From Megalopta genalis (lineage: Eukaryota > Arthropoda > Insecta > Hymenoptera > Halictidae): DNA of 64,000 nucleotides. A program made the translations under genes and the position numbers. Within the stretch, counting starts at the first letter, position 1. Every line of letters begins with the position of its first letter. The stretch spans positions 33,185,302 through 33,249,301 of the forward strand of contig NC_135013.1 of assembly GCF_051020955.1 (NCBI RefSeq). The letters are read 5' to 3'. Shown here piece by piece: positions 47,750 through 59,909 of this stretch. Below the pieces are notes generated by a model. The model was not told the origin of the DNA. It made no database searches and was given only the letters and a program-made list of their open reading frames with translations.

Positions 47750-48901
47750 TAGTACACTCGGGTCATCGCAGACCCGAAACAAAAAGTGCAAGCAGATGCG
47801 CGTTACTCTGATTCTAGATAAACGATCCGCTGCATTTTATATAAATTATTATTTAAAAAAAAGAAGTTATTCGTAATTTAAATCTTAATTTATAATCTTT
47901 TAGTTATTATCGATAATTATAATTATCGTAAATTAAACTTTTACCGCAATATGAAATAGGAATACAAAAGTTACGATTTTATAATAAACAAGGCTCGGTA
48001 ATAATATCTTTTTCTCTCATATTTTTCAGTAATCGAAACGAAATGATAAAACATAGATCGGAAACGTTTACGCAGAATAAAAATCGTCCGCGTCCAAGAT
48101 TGAAAGATCGAGAATAAAAGTTACCTCTTTTTTTCCAGTAATTTGACCGATAGTCGTAAATTATGTTAACCTTTCCACCATTTTATACGCGATTTTTGTG
48201 GTAAACACGACACGATTTGAATTCGTTCAAATTGATTCCGCAACGGAAGAAAATGATCCAGACTTGCCGCAGCGTCAAATTAACTTAGCACATCTCGCGC
48301 TCGGATTTACCAGAGACGGTAAATGTCGGTTCGACCGTGTCGAAAAATTCTGCGCTAAAATAGCCATTGGCGTCTATAATGAATAGTCGAACTTTGACAC
48401 GATGTCTATTCAAGACACAGCGAAACGAGCGAATCCAGATAGCCGGCCGGAAAGGTTCGCGAAATCTTTGATTTATTGAAGAGTCACGAGGAACTCTCGT
48501 GACCGCAGCCTTGTGCAATAAAAATTGTATCGCGGTATCGGGCCGAGCCAATAAAATTTTATTAAACATTTCCACTGGAGAGCTAATTCCGCTCTCGGAT
48601 AATCTATTAAGAGGCGACGAAAAATGCTCTATAATTGCCGACGACGACGACGACGAAGGCGACGAAGGCGACGAAGGCCCCGGTAATCGTACGTTTCCGA
48701 TAGGTTTCTCGAGGCGCCATCGAAATCGCAACTCGTGACCAGATAAGTAATGCTGCGTGTACACTCGGCGCTTGTTCGCCCGACATTTGTTCTGGAACAA
48801 AGTCAATAAATGTTGTGTGTATACATCAAGGCACGCGATAAAAATTGACAATCGGCCTCGCGTCGCGCGTTTCCACGCTCCTCGCGCGGCTGCCGTGAAT
48901 A
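47750..48901. other. Single-copy region
   Basis: AT-rich to 48200, then mixed. A GACGAAGGC run at 48640-48680 gives an acidic stretch in the 79-codon frame 48499-48738. The 317-codon minus-strand frame 48285-49238 includes FB1 sequence and is not convincing. A gene here cannot be excluded but is not supported. Confidence 0.4.
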
Positions 48902-49117
48902 CAGTAATGTCTCCCCAACTGACGCTCAGATTCTGCAGAAAAATAGACAATTTGGGAAGAGGAGACACGATTATTCGAACTTTGCGGCACGTTTTTACAA
49001 TTGTTGACGATTCGTAACTGTAAAGACGAACCGCAAGGCTCGAATAATCGTACCTCCTCTTCGCAAATTGTCCATATTTGTGGACAATCCGAGCGTCAAG
49101 TAGAGGAAATATTACTG
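48902..49117. mobile_element. FB1 foldback element
   Basis: CAGTAATGTCTCCCCAACTG to GTAGAGGAAATATTACTG. The intact centre GTTTTTACAATTGTTGACGA (from 48990) serves as the uninterrupted version of the FB2 insertion site. Confidence 0.95.
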
Positions 49118-49140
49118 TGTTTGGCTCGCAGTAATAGATA

Positions 49141-49593
49141 CAGTAATGTCTCCCTAACTGATGCGCAGATTGCGCTGAAAAATGGACAATTTGGGAAGAG
49201 GAGACACGATTGTTCATGCATAACTTTGACATAATCAATAAAATTTGACATAATCATAAGCAATAGATACAGTAATGTCTCCCTTACTGACGCTTGGATT
49301 GTACACAGAAATGGACAATTTGGGAAGAGGAAATACGATTATTCGAGCCTTGCGTCTCGTTTTCTACAGTCATTGACATTCGGTAAGCATAAAAACGAGG
49401 TACAAGTCTCGAATAATCGCATCTCCTCTTCCGAAATTATCCATTTTAGTGGACAATCTGAGCGTCAGTAAGGGAGACATTATTGTACAAAGCAATTCTA
49501 ATCGCCGCAGTCGTAAAAGAAATCGTAGTTCAAGGGATTGATAAACAATTTGACCACTCGCGGCAAAGTAGCCTCGCTGCTACGTCGACGACC

Positions 49594-49636
<43 letters not shown>

Positions 49637-49947
49637 TCTACTACCCATAGTTAATATCCGCAGTAATAGATACATATTTGGCTCGCAGTAATAGACACAG
49701 TAATGTCTCCCTAACTGACGCTCATATTGTACAGTGATGTCTCCCTAACTGACGCTCAGATTGTGCACAAAAATGGACAATTTGGAAATAGAAGACACGA
49801 TTATTCGAGCCTTGCATAACCTTGACATAGCCTTGACAATTCGTAACTGAATAAAAACGAACCGCAAGGCTCGAACAATCGTACCTCCTCTTCCCAAATT
49901 GTCCATATTTGTGGACAATCTGAGCGTCAGTAAGGGAGACATTATTG
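49141..49947 (+). repeat. Left arm of an ~800-bp inverted duplication
   Basis: In order: an FB1 left arm (49141), a unique-looking joint (CATAACTTTGACATAATC), FB1 (49270-49485), unit C with a 39-bp CT tract (49486-49697), an FB1 end fragment (49698) and FB1 (49732-49947). The same order, reversed and complemented, lies at 51265-52039, including the joint sequence. This is therefore duplication of a block, not repeated insertion. Confidence 0.85.
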
Positions 49948-50064
49948 TACAAAGGAATCCTAATCGCCGCAGTCGTAAAAGAAATCGTAGTTCAAGGGAT
50001 TGATAAACAATTTGACCACCCGCGACAAAGTAGCCTCGCTGCTACGTCGACGACTGACTCTCTC

Positions 50065-50108
<44 letters not shown>

Positions 50109-50193
50109 TCTCTCTCTCTCTCTCTCTTTCTTTCTGCTATCCATAGTTAATATCCGCAGTAATAGATACATATTTGGCTCGCAGTAATAGATA
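49948..50193 (+). repeat. Unit C with CT tract
   Basis: Same block as 33374-33702, with its CT tract at 50058-50134 and the same GGCTCGCAGTAATAGATA end leading into FB1. Confidence 0.9.
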
Positions 50194-50396
50194 CAGTAAT
50201 GTCTCCCTAACTGACGCTCGGATTCTGCACAAAAATAGACAATTTGGGAAGAGGGGATACGATTATTTCGTATTTTTCGTACTTCGTCGTTTTTCATAGT
50301 TGTTGGCAATCTTTAACTCTAAAACCGGAGCCGCAAATTGTCCAAATTGTCCATTATCGTGCCCCAACCGACCGCGAATTAGGAAAGAAATTATTG
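50194..50396. mobile_element. FB1 foldback element, diverged
   Basis: CAGTAATGTCTCCCTAACTG on the left; the right arm is worn (GCGAATTAGGAAAGAAATTA) and ends TTG before TA. Confidence 0.85.
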
Positions 50397-51188
50397 TACA
50401 CAGAGTTCGTTAGCGAGGGAGCGCGCGCTCGCTTTATGCGCCGAAACGAAAACAGCGTCGAACAATTTTAAATGTGTACGTACCTGCACTTATCGATAGT
50501 CCGCGCGTGGAAATTATGCGGCGGAACAAGTGACAGGTAAACAAAGTTCGCGGTAATCGTTTGTCCGCGCGTAATTACGGCATAAGAACCTTGGTGTAAT
50601 CGACGCGACACGCGAAACGTCGGTGTTCGGCGCGGAGCTGTGCCCACGTTTTTTCCCAGAAAACTCGCTTTACGGAACCCGAATATCACGTGAACAGAAT
50701 CATTCGTTCGGTAGAATCCTTAATGATCGTTTCTCTCGGCACGCCGCAAGAGCCTAATTGCATCATCTCGCCGGTCCGCGGACGCGCGAGCCGAGTTTAA
50801 ACGCGTCCGATCATGGACGCGATCGCGCGTCGGTTTCGCGTTTTTTATTTTTCAGATACGCGGCGGTCTGTTGTTATTATTATTCTTGGCATTTGCGTGT
50901 GTCAGTAACCCGGCGACGCGTCCCGTGACGCAATCGGCAAACGAGACAATTATCAATTAATTGCTCGCGGCGGTTTCGGTCGGTCGAAGCGAGACGAATT
51001 CGGATTATGAAAGAGCACGCGCTCGCGCGCGCGCGCTTATCTTTGGCGGGTCGCGCGACCGTGTCAAGCCGAATGTTCCGGAATTAACTAGCTCGATTTG
51101 CTAATTAGTTTGTTCGTCGAATTGCGTGCCAGGAAATCCGTGTGTTTGTAAACGAGCTTCGGATCCGCGTCCACGGTATCTCGAGCTA
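50397..51188. other. Single-copy CpG-rich region
   Basis: Contains a GC dinucleotide run near 51020-51036. No gene was recognised. Confidence 0.5.
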
Positions 51189-52039
51189 CAGTAAATTCTC
51201 CCTAATTGACCCTCGGCTTCTACACAGAGGCAACTGGACAATTTGGGAGGAGGGGATTGGATTGCAGCAATGTCTCTCTAATTCACGCTCGGATTGTCCA
51301 CAAATATGGACAATTTGGGAAGAGGAGGTACGATTGTTCGAGCCATGCGGTTCGTTTTTATTCAGTTACGAATTGTCAAGGTTATGCAAGGCTCGAATAA
51401 TCGTGTCTTCTATTTCCAAATTGTCCATTTTTGTGCACAATCTGAGCGTCAGTTAGGGAGACATCACTGTACAATATGAGCGTCAGTTAGGGAGACATTA
51501 CTGTGTCTATTACTGCGAGCCAAATATGTATCTATTACTGCGGATATTAACTATGGGTAGCAGAGTGAGAGAGAGAGAGAGAGCCGGTCGTCGACGTAGC
51601 AGCGAGGCTATTTTGTCGCGGGTGGTCAAATTGTTTATCAATCCCTTGAACTACGATTTCTTTTACGACTGCAGCGATTAGGATTTCTTTGTACAATAAT
51701 GTCTCCCTTACTGACGCTCAGATTGTCCACTAAAATGGATAATTTTGGAAGAGGAGATGCGATTATTCGAGGCTTGTACCTCGTTTTTATGTTTACCGAA
51801 TGTCAATGACTGTTAAAAACGAGACGCAAGGTTCGAATAATCGTATCTCCTCTTCCCAAATTGTCTATTTTTGTGCAGAATCTGAGCGTCAGTAAGGGAG
51901 ACATTACTGTATCTATTGCTTATGATTATGTCAAATTTTATTGATTATTGTCAAAGTTATGCATGGACAATCGTGTCTCCTCTTCCCAAATTGTCCATTT
52001 TTCAGCGCAATCTGCGCGTCAGTTGGGGAGACATTACTG
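51189..52039 (-). repeat. FB1 fragment plus right arm of the inverted duplication
   Basis: 51189-51264 is an FB1 left arm of the AATTCTCC subfamily. From 51265 the order is FB1 (51265-51469), unit C reversed with a GA tract (51470-51693), FB1 (51694-51909), the joint GATTATGTCAAATTTTATTG and an FB1 right arm to 52039. It mirrors 49141-49947; the CT tract and one ~12-bp indel in the FB1 centre differ. Confidence 0.85.
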
Positions 52040-52372
52040 TATTCGTTTTTATAGTTACCGATTGTGTCAACAACTATAATAAAACTATACAACTATAATA
52101 AAACTATACAACTATTATAAAACTATAAAGCTGTAGTAATCGCATCTTATTTTCCCAATTTCTCTCACGATAAAAATTGCTCGTACTATCAGAAAGTTCG
52201 TGCTAACATTCGGACATAGCGCATAAATCAACGTAGGCCGGGTAGTTTATGATGGATCCTACGAAATACCTGACAAGGATAATCGTCCAGGCTCATTCCC
52301 ACTCAGCTCTGATAAAATACGATGATAAATTGTCCATTTCTGTTTGCAAACTGAGGGTCAGTTAGGAAGAAT
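52040..52372. other. Mixed region with a decayed FB1 copy
   Basis: CAACTATAATAAAACTATA is repeated at 52070-52130. A worn FB1 right arm runs from about 52327 to 52378 (AAATTGTCCATTTCTG to GTTAGGAAGAATTTACCG). The part 52200-52315 is unassigned. Confidence 0.6.
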
Positions 52373-52543
52373 TTACCGTACTCGGCTTACTGCGACCAGT
52401 CCCGAGTTTACCGAAGTTCCCGTTAATATCCTCTGGTCCTTTCTTAAGGGATAGTTTGTGTGCCTAGTTGTGGCATTTTCAGGAATCATCTCTGAGAAGG
52501 CTGATGGATATCCTTGTGAATTCAACAGCTTAAGTAAAAGCAC
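52373..52543 (-). other. Short open frame with coding-like texture, possible exon remnant
   Basis: A 56-codon minus-strand frame without a start codon at its head. Residues include SQGYPSAFSEMIPENATTRH and then TNYPLRKDQRILTGTSVNSG. TGCTTTTACTTAAG ends at 52529 and could serve as a splice acceptor. CpG is low compared with nearby single-copy DNA. The 3' end of the frame runs into the FB1 terminus (stop at 52373-52375). I recognise no family; chance is a live alternative. Confidence 0.2.
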
Positions 52544-54420
52544 TTAGCAACCAACATTAAGTAATTTTACACATCGTTAAAATGTTCGAGCGAAGTTTGT
52601 TATTTTTATAAATGTACGTCGTATCGAATGAATTACTACATATGAACATATTATAGTGAAACGTATGTATATAACGCGTTGCATATATTGCAATATTATC
52701 TGTTCAGTGCGTAGGACAATTGAAAAAGATAATAGAAATGAACAAAATGAAAAATAAATATAGAAATACAAACATATTTTGTTTAAATATAGAGACACGA
52801 GTATATTTAAATAAAATATGTTTCTATTTCTATATTTATTTTTCAGTAATTTTTTTAGTATATATAATAATATTTTATACATTAATTTTATATATTATAA
52901 ATATATTATATATATATATATAATATATAATATATAATATATAATATTATTATAAATAAATAAATATATATATATATATAATATATAATATATAATAATA
53001 ATATATTAATTTTATATATTTATTTTATATTATATAATAATATTTTTTAGTATAGAGTATATTGTACTGCTCGAAGTAACGTTTTTCGCTGGGATTATGT
53101 TAACAAATACCCGAAGAGTAGCCCCTTCTTCAGAAGTTCTTATCGGAGATAAACGTTTCACGAAGGTCCCATCGCTTTTGCCCAGCGGTGCAGCATATTG
53201 GCCACCCTAAATCTGACTCTTGCTCGCTATAGAAAATTGTTACAGAAAATTTGTACACGTATTTCGCATAAAAGTCAGCGGTCGCTTTGATATTATCGCT
53301 ATGATATAATAATGGTCCGCCGTTCGAGGGCGAGAAATTCGCGGCAGAACTGGCGCGGCGTTTCCGAAAAAATCGATTTCGTCGGCCCAGATCTAATTCG
53401 AAGAATCGAAATCCAAGGCGTCGCGTGAACGACGGTATCGGAAATCGAGCTCCCGTTGCACAATCGAGCTCGATGGGACGACACGTGGGCGTGTGACGGC
53501 TATCAACGGCAGCGCAAAAGCGTCGCATTGTCGTGCGAAGGTGGCGATCGAGGAAGCCGCGCGGCTCGCCGTCCGTTTCATTTTTTCACGCTTTGTTAAT
53601 CCCAATCACGCCGATCCGCGCGTGTAGAAACCGCGCCACGTGTTAAGTCGCCCATGGGAATCGCTCGATCCCACGTGCGCTCGATTTTCTCCGCGACCTT
53701 GCCGAGCCCTACATCCCCCGAATTGTGCACGCTACAAATTGCCTTTGCACGTGCACGCGTCGTCGTCGTCTCACTCCCGTCTCTCTCTCTCTTTGTCTCT
53801 CTTCCTCTCTCAGCACGTTCCCTCGTTTTAACCACCCACATCCAACTTAGCCAGGACGAGACCAGGGCGTACACCTATCCTATGAATCTCGTGGGCGGCG
53901 GCGGTGACGGCGACGGCCTCAGGAAACTGGCGAACTAGAAAGGAGAAATCGCGGGAACACCCGCCGCGATTCTACGCGCGCGTGTCGTCAGAGGTTATAC
54001 GCTTCGGATGGTGTTCGAACCAGGCTGCGTGCTCCTCCGATCCGAGGCGTCAAGGTGTTACACGCGCCGCGGAACAATGAACGCGGGGCTGGCGAACGTT
54101 CGTTTTACTCGCGCGCGAGGTTACATTTTTTTACTCGTACGCGGTGATTGTTAATCTCTCTATTGTACTCGAAGCCATTTTAACTGTGAAGTCAAAATAG
54201 AGTAATTTGTGAAGGAAATGTACGGAGGTCGGACTTGAAACCGGCGAATCTGAGGATATATGAGTCGCGATTCTTCGGGACTCGCGGCTCGATTTTTGGA
54301 GAAACTCGGGGCAATAGGCGGAAAAAGGCAGCTGTTAGCGTGCTGGTGTATGTTAATATGAATGCATGGTAATGCTGGAATGAAAAGGATGATTTAACTT
54401 TTTTATTTCTAATTTTTTGA
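52544..54420. other. Single-copy region with an AT-rich tract
   Basis: 52600-53060 is AT-rich with TATATA runs. 53130-54120 is CpG-rich with overlapping frames on both strands (132, 92 and 94 codons) lacking domains. No gene was recognised. Confidence 0.45.
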
Positions 54421-54702
54421 CACGATTCGAAGGCTATTTGGAGGCCACATGATACGATTCGAGCAATTCGGAGGCCACGTGACACTATTCGAAGTAATTC
54501 GGAGGCCACGTGACACTATTCGAAGCAATTCGGAGGCCACGTGATACGATTCGAGCAATTCAGAGGCCACGTGACACTATTCGAAGCAATTCGGAGGCCA
54601 TGTGACACTATTCGAAGGCAATTCGGAGGCCACGTGACACTATTCGGAGAAATTCGGAGGCCACGTGACACTATTCGAAGCAATTCAAAGGCCACAGGCC
54701 AC
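54421..54702. repeat. 30-32 bp minisatellite carrying E-boxes
   Basis: About nine units of GGAGGCCACGTGACACTATT plus CGAAGCAATTC. Intact CACGTG occurs at 54476, 54507, 54538, 54568, 54631 and 54662; two units have CACATG or CATGTG. CACGTG is the canonical E-box bound by bHLH factors such as Myc/Max and USF. Trp/Pro-rich frames over the array are artefacts. Whether it binds anything is unknown. Confidence 0.9.
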
Positions 54703-55998
54703 GAAGCCAATAAATTACATAGGCGTAGGACTTAGCACAGGGAAATTCACAGCACCCCGAATTCTTCAGCCTAGTTGTTACCCTTCGAAGCTGAACAGTT
54801 GTCAAGATAATCGTTGAAAAAAATTTAGAAAAAGATCGCTGCTCTCATTAGAAAATTGCAAAGGGATTGCTGTTAGCTTCCATCGATATCTGTTAAAATG
54901 TAGATTTCAATTTCAGCACACTGATAAAAAAATTATTATACATACAACGTTCATTGCGCAACGTGTTTACCTGACAAATAAAATTACTTCATTGTAATGA
55001 AAAAGCTGTCCAAGAAAGGGAAACGGATACAATGCCGTTACAGCTCGAAGAAAATGATACAACGTGATCGAAGAATGAAACGTAAATGCCAACGTGATAT
55101 TATGCAGGTGGTCGTTAATGGATTGAAATATTGCACTTATGTCAGACCGTTCTTTGTCTTTCGATCTGACCCATATACGGATTACGACCGCTCCAAATGA
55201 ACATTGTAATTAGCTTGGGAATCATTTGGAAAAGTAGTGTAACACCATTGTGCAGCCTATACAGCGAGGTCGTGGTTGATGTTTAAAGAAATGCTGTCCT
55301 ATGAAACAGAGTAAAACGAGGAACTGTTGTTGTAAAATGCGACAAAATGACGCGTTTTTAAATCTGTTGGGATTATGGAATGAAAATGAATATGATTCTA
55401 ATTCTTTTCTTAAAAAGACTTTATTTTATTCCTTTATTGAGAGAAGGTATATGGGCGTAAACGATCGAGCGACCAAACTCTACCGAGAGTCCGGTAAGAA
55501 AAAACGTTCTTTTATACCCTTTTTGGGTTCGTCTTATCCACCAATCAGAGACGTTTATTTGTCGCGTTTCACATTGTATACGTGACGCTGGGATCCCCAA
55601 ACAGTCAGGGCACGATGTGTATCTAATGGTACCGGTGATGATGTATCGCGGTATCTATTATATACAGTTTACATCACCGTCGTTGCCCGCTGACGGAACC
55701 GACGAAAATCTAAACCGATATCTTAGTATCTTAGTACTAAGTAAACTATAGATTAATTTTTGTTCGAGGCTAAAATTTCAACAAAATCGTTACGGGATAA
55801 TTATTGTTACTGCCATGCTGAACGATCTCAAAAATTCCATAAAATTAAACCGTTCGATTTGGTCGAAAAAAAATCGAAAATTGGCAAGTTAAGTTAGATC
55901 ACGCGTCGATTACTCTTGGTTCGACGTTCTTACGTATCGCAGACTTTAATGAAATTAGGAAGACGCGATGAATTCGCGTTAAAATTCAATTTCAGGTA
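54703..55998. other. Single-copy region
   Basis: The frame 54997-55200 (68 codons) starts with a Lys/Arg-rich stretch and 55301-55585 has 94 codons; neither shows a domain. No repeat was seen. Confidence 0.45.
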
Positions 55999-56206
55999 CA
56001 ATAATTTCTCCCTAATTCGCGCTCAGATTGCGCACAAAAGTGGACAATTTGGGAAGAGGAGATACGATTAATCGAGCCTCGCGGCTCATTTTTATAACTA
56101 CTGAGAATCGGCAACTATAAAAACAAGGCTCGCATAATCGTGTCTCCTCTCCTCAAATTGTCCATTTTCGTGCGCAATCGGAGCGCGAATTAGGGAGAAA
56201 TTATTG
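55999..56206. mobile_element. FB1 foldback element, variant ends
   Basis: Ends CAATAATTTCTCCCTAATTC and GAATTAGGGAGAAATTATTG with TA before it; arms pair well around CTACTGAGAATCGG. The AATTTCTCC end marks it as a distinct subfamily. Confidence 0.9.
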
Positions 56207-57197
56207 CACGCGCGGATAACTCGGGCGTTGAGCAGAATTTGGTAGAAACGTGTGACGACGAAAACTCGACGGTATAAAAATTCGTTATCTTAGCGATCAC
56301 TATGATCGACAGCGTTCGTCTCACATGCAAAGGGTTCATCGAGAACGAAAGACGTTGGCAGGGGTGAAGCGGAAGCCTGGAAACCATTGGAACAAATCGT
56401 AGAACAGCGGGAGCAAAAGAAACGAGGCACGAGGAGTCTTCCTTTTTTTAAAGAGCTCTCTCAAAGAAAAGTGTACTTACACGGCACTCGCGCGCCTAAA
56501 TGAAGTGATCGATGAGAGAAGGAAAGCCCGTTTCCTCAAACGGTGGAAGGCACTTCTGACCTTTTCCATGATCGATCAGTCCTCGCTCGCTTCACCACGT
56601 GGAATTCGCGTCGCCGCGCCGTGCCGCGCCGAGGCACGCGCGTAGGTGCAAAAAAGAAAAAAAAGAAAGATGAAAAAATAAAGGTATATGAATTCCGACG
56701 ACGATAATGGGGATGTCCTCTTTATCATCTATTTCAGGAATCGCGCCGCGGTACGCGCGGAGAAGGGACGAACCGCGTATCGCATCGTTCGAAACCGTGA
56801 ATATAATTTAAAGGGGAATCTAAATCGAGACGCGTATTTGCAATTCGAAACAGGTCGGGAGCTAAAAATGCTTCGAATTACCGGCCGTAATGCATTGAAT
56901 TCTTCCCGTGGAATTCAAACGAATCTGCGTTGGTCGGTCGGTCGGTCGGTCGGTTTTACGGGCACGTGGACGATGAATTCGTTCGTTCGTTCCGGAAGAG
57001 AGAGAGTTATGGTTTCGTGAATTGAATCCGCGGCCATGAATCCGTCAGTCGACGGCGTACGAATATCCGCGACAGGCTACAATAGTTCGGTGTCTTCGCC
57101 GATATTTTCGAGACCGTGAATCATTTCTGTTTCCGACTGATCTGAGATGCCGGAATTCGGGTAACAGTATTACGCGACAGTGTTACCGTTACGCATA
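56207..57197. other. Single-copy region
   Basis: Has a (GGTC)n run at 56932-56952 and A-rich purine tracts near 56650-56680. The 110-codon frame 56688-57020 has no recognisable domain. Confidence 0.5.
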
Positions 57198-58170
57198 GGG
57201 TGAGCGTTGGTATTACTGCGGTCGCTCAATGAAGGCGAACTTTGACAGAGAGAACGAGACCTTTTACGCCGATGAATTGACAACTCGAGCTACGCCTATT
57301 ATTCTCTAACTCGAACATTTAATTTTCTCGAGATATTGGATCTCTGAAAGCACAGATTTCATTTAAAAAATGAATCGAATGAAACGCGACTCGGGAAATT
57401 CAAATAAATGCGCGACTTCGAGAAGTTTTACACGGGACAGGGAAGAAGAGACAGGCCGGTGTAACTGTAAACGCGTTTCAAATTCTGTTCCGACGATATT
57501 CCCCGTTTCGTCGAAGGCGCGACGAATTCATCGTGTACCGGGCAGCGTTCTTACCGAGGGAACAGTTAAGAGGTGAATTGCATTGTTCGAGTCTTAGGAA
57601 CCGGGCTCCGGCCTAAATAATCCTTGCCGTTGGCCGGTGGATAATTTACGAGCGGAGAGGCACGGATTATTTAGACCGCAGCAATTGCACGACCTAAATG
57701 ATTCTTGCCGCGAGGACCGCCGGCCCGTTTCGGTCGTTTGCGGCAGGAATCGTCGCTGCACCAGGGTGAGCGCAGGTATTACTGCGGTTTCTCAGCGAAG
57801 GCGAACTTCGACGGAGAAGACGAGACCTTTTACGCCGATAAATTGACAGCTCGAGCTACGCCTATTATTCTTGAACTCGAATATTTACTTTTCCCAAAAT
57901 ATCGGATCTCCGAAAGCACCGATTCCATCGAAAGCATGGTCTCGTTTCGTAAGACTCGACGTTTTCATAAGCTTCCGAATATCGAAAGTCAACGAACGAA
58001 TTAAAACTGCGATTACTGTTACTTGCACGTCATAAATTATCAATATTAAACGTACAACAAATTATGAGATTCATTTCTAGAAGATTGCACGCTATAAAAT
58101 GTTAAATTTTATTGCTTCGATAAAATACCGCTGTATTTGGGGCGTCCGCGGTAATACCCGCACTTACCCC
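57198..58170. mobile_element. TIR-X element, copy 2
   Basis: Left end GGGTGAGCGTTGGTATTACT, right end GGTAATACCCGCACTTACCC, 973 bp. The internal second left end lies at 57764. It is near-identical to 42293-43265 apart from scattered single-base changes, while the sequence outside both ends is unrelated. This argues for transposition rather than a larger duplication. The same small frames (57370-57576, 57637-57846, 57705-58004) are present. No transposase is visible. Confidence 0.8.
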
Positions 58171-59319
58171 AGTATTCGATCCAGAACAAAAACAACGAAC
58201 AGCATCAGCAACAACAGTGACAAACTGTTTACAAATTCCTCGATTCCGTCGCGCAATGAACTGCGACCGACTTTCGACGATGCGTACAATATTTAAAAAC
58301 ATTCGATTGCATTTCGCCGCTTTGATTCGACGATGTTAGACGTACGAAAGAACTTGCTCAGCATTTTCTTCGTCGCTTTAACTCTCGCGTGTGCACTGTG
58401 CTCCATTGTAAATCGATTCGATGAATAATCAATTAGACAGATCAAGGTTTCTAGCGTTTGTTCAACCATCGTGAACAATCTATCTTGTCGCCGGAAGCTG
58501 TGCCGATTAAATTAACAATAAAAGTCTCGAACTTCCGTGAAAAAATTACTATCTCAATATCGATCGAAAAACGTTCGACAACCGTAATAAATCTTATAAA
58601 AATTAAGAGAATTTCAGAAAAAATATCCAGAAAAAGCATCGACCAACGAATCAAAGCCAACATTGGTTACATTCGAAGCTAGTGGCACTTAGGCCAATAC
58701 CGATCGGTAGCAACACAAGTGGCAAGAGAGAACTGCGCACGCTGCGCCTCGATTTCTTTTGTTCAGCCCTACAGTATTTATTGCGCAACACCGTCATAAT
58801 ACGTTTATTTTCGCGCGTTCGATACAGACAATACGCTCCCATTTGTATGCCGTTGGTTCGCCGCGCGGTCAGTCGATCGTGTGGACACCCACGGGGATTC
58901 CGCAGCGTTTTGTCCGCGGTTCGCGGTTCAATAGCTATCAGGAACGTGTCGCCGGACCGTAAATCACGCGGAATCAATTGACGTTCGTTAAGGCCAGCAC
59001 ACCTCTCTGCCGGCTTCTGCGTTTTATATCCGCGATTCGGAGCGTGTATAAGGTTTCCATTAAATCCCCTGTTCGAGCGCGCGCGGCTTACCATACGAGC
59101 TCGCGCGATCTGCATTGGAAATCGCTCGAGAAAGAAACTTCTGGTAATCGGAATGATTCGCGGGATCTGCAATTCATGATGCACATATCATATCGAGAAT
59201 GTTCGTAGAATAAATCGGTATTAACTCTAGAAACATTTTCTTGGTACCGGTGTCACGAAGCAGATCTGTTTACGCGAACGTTCTGTCAGCTTTTCGTCGT
59301 TTTTCTCGTTGTTGTCGTT
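58171..59319. other. Single-copy region
   Basis: The minus-strand frame 58651-59184 (177 codons) is among the longer non-repeat frames; it is basic, with no recognised domain, and is overlapped by plus-strand frames. I treat it as unsupported. Confidence 0.4.
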
Positions 59320-59655
59320 GTATCGTTTTTGTCGTTGTCGTTGTTATTCTATTTTTCCATTCTGTTTTCCGTGGCCGATACTTTATTTAGCATCGAAAGA
59401 AACAGAGAAATAAAAGAGTTGCGCTATAACTAGGAAAAGCAGTGTAAAACGATTGTGACGGATGGAAAGTAATAAAGTGTCGTTGTCATTGTCGTTGTCG
59501 TTGTCGTTATCGTTATTCTATTTTTCCATTCTGTTTTCCCTAGTCGATACTTTATTTAGCATCGAAAGAAACAGAGAAATAAAAGAGTTGCGCTATAAAT
59601 AGGAAAAGCAGTGTAAAACGATTGTGACGGATGGAAAGTAATAAAGCGTCGGATC
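59320..59655 (+). repeat. 169-bp tandem duplication with GTCGTT runs
   Basis: ATTCTATTTTTCCATTCTG occurs at 59346 and 59515, followed by nearly identical sequence to GGATGGAAAGTAATAAAG. Each copy is preceded by a (GTCGTT)n run. Confidence 0.9.
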
Positions 59656-59909
59656 GAAGTCGGATAATCGATGTTGTTGGTCGGCATTTAATTCATCACC
59701 CTGACAGGAAGAACTATATTCATAACGAGGCGGTGGCTTTATCGAAGCTTTAAATAGACTCGGAACTTTATGCATTTAGAGCCAGCTGCGACTGCTGACA
59801 TAATAGGGGGAAAAAGTTTCGTTCGAACTTGCTGGATGTCTCGATGCGAGGACGATGTTGTCGTGAGCCGTGGGCGAGCTGGTGGAAAATACATTGATTT
59901 TTAACCAGT
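59656..59909. other. Single-copy sequence
   Basis: Nothing recognised between the 169-bp duplication and the palindrome array. Confidence 0.5.

Noticed and set aside
48285..49238. 317-codon minus-strand frame
   Set aside because: Its first third is FB1 transposon sequence and the remainder has no recognised domain.
54001..54060. tRNA-like GTTCGAACC and stem near 54013
   Set aside because: The B-box match is incomplete on both strands and no cloverleaf could be drawn.
58651..59184. 177-codon minus-strand frame
   Set aside because: Basic, domain-free and overlapped by plus-strand frames, as expected for CpG-rich noncoding DNA.
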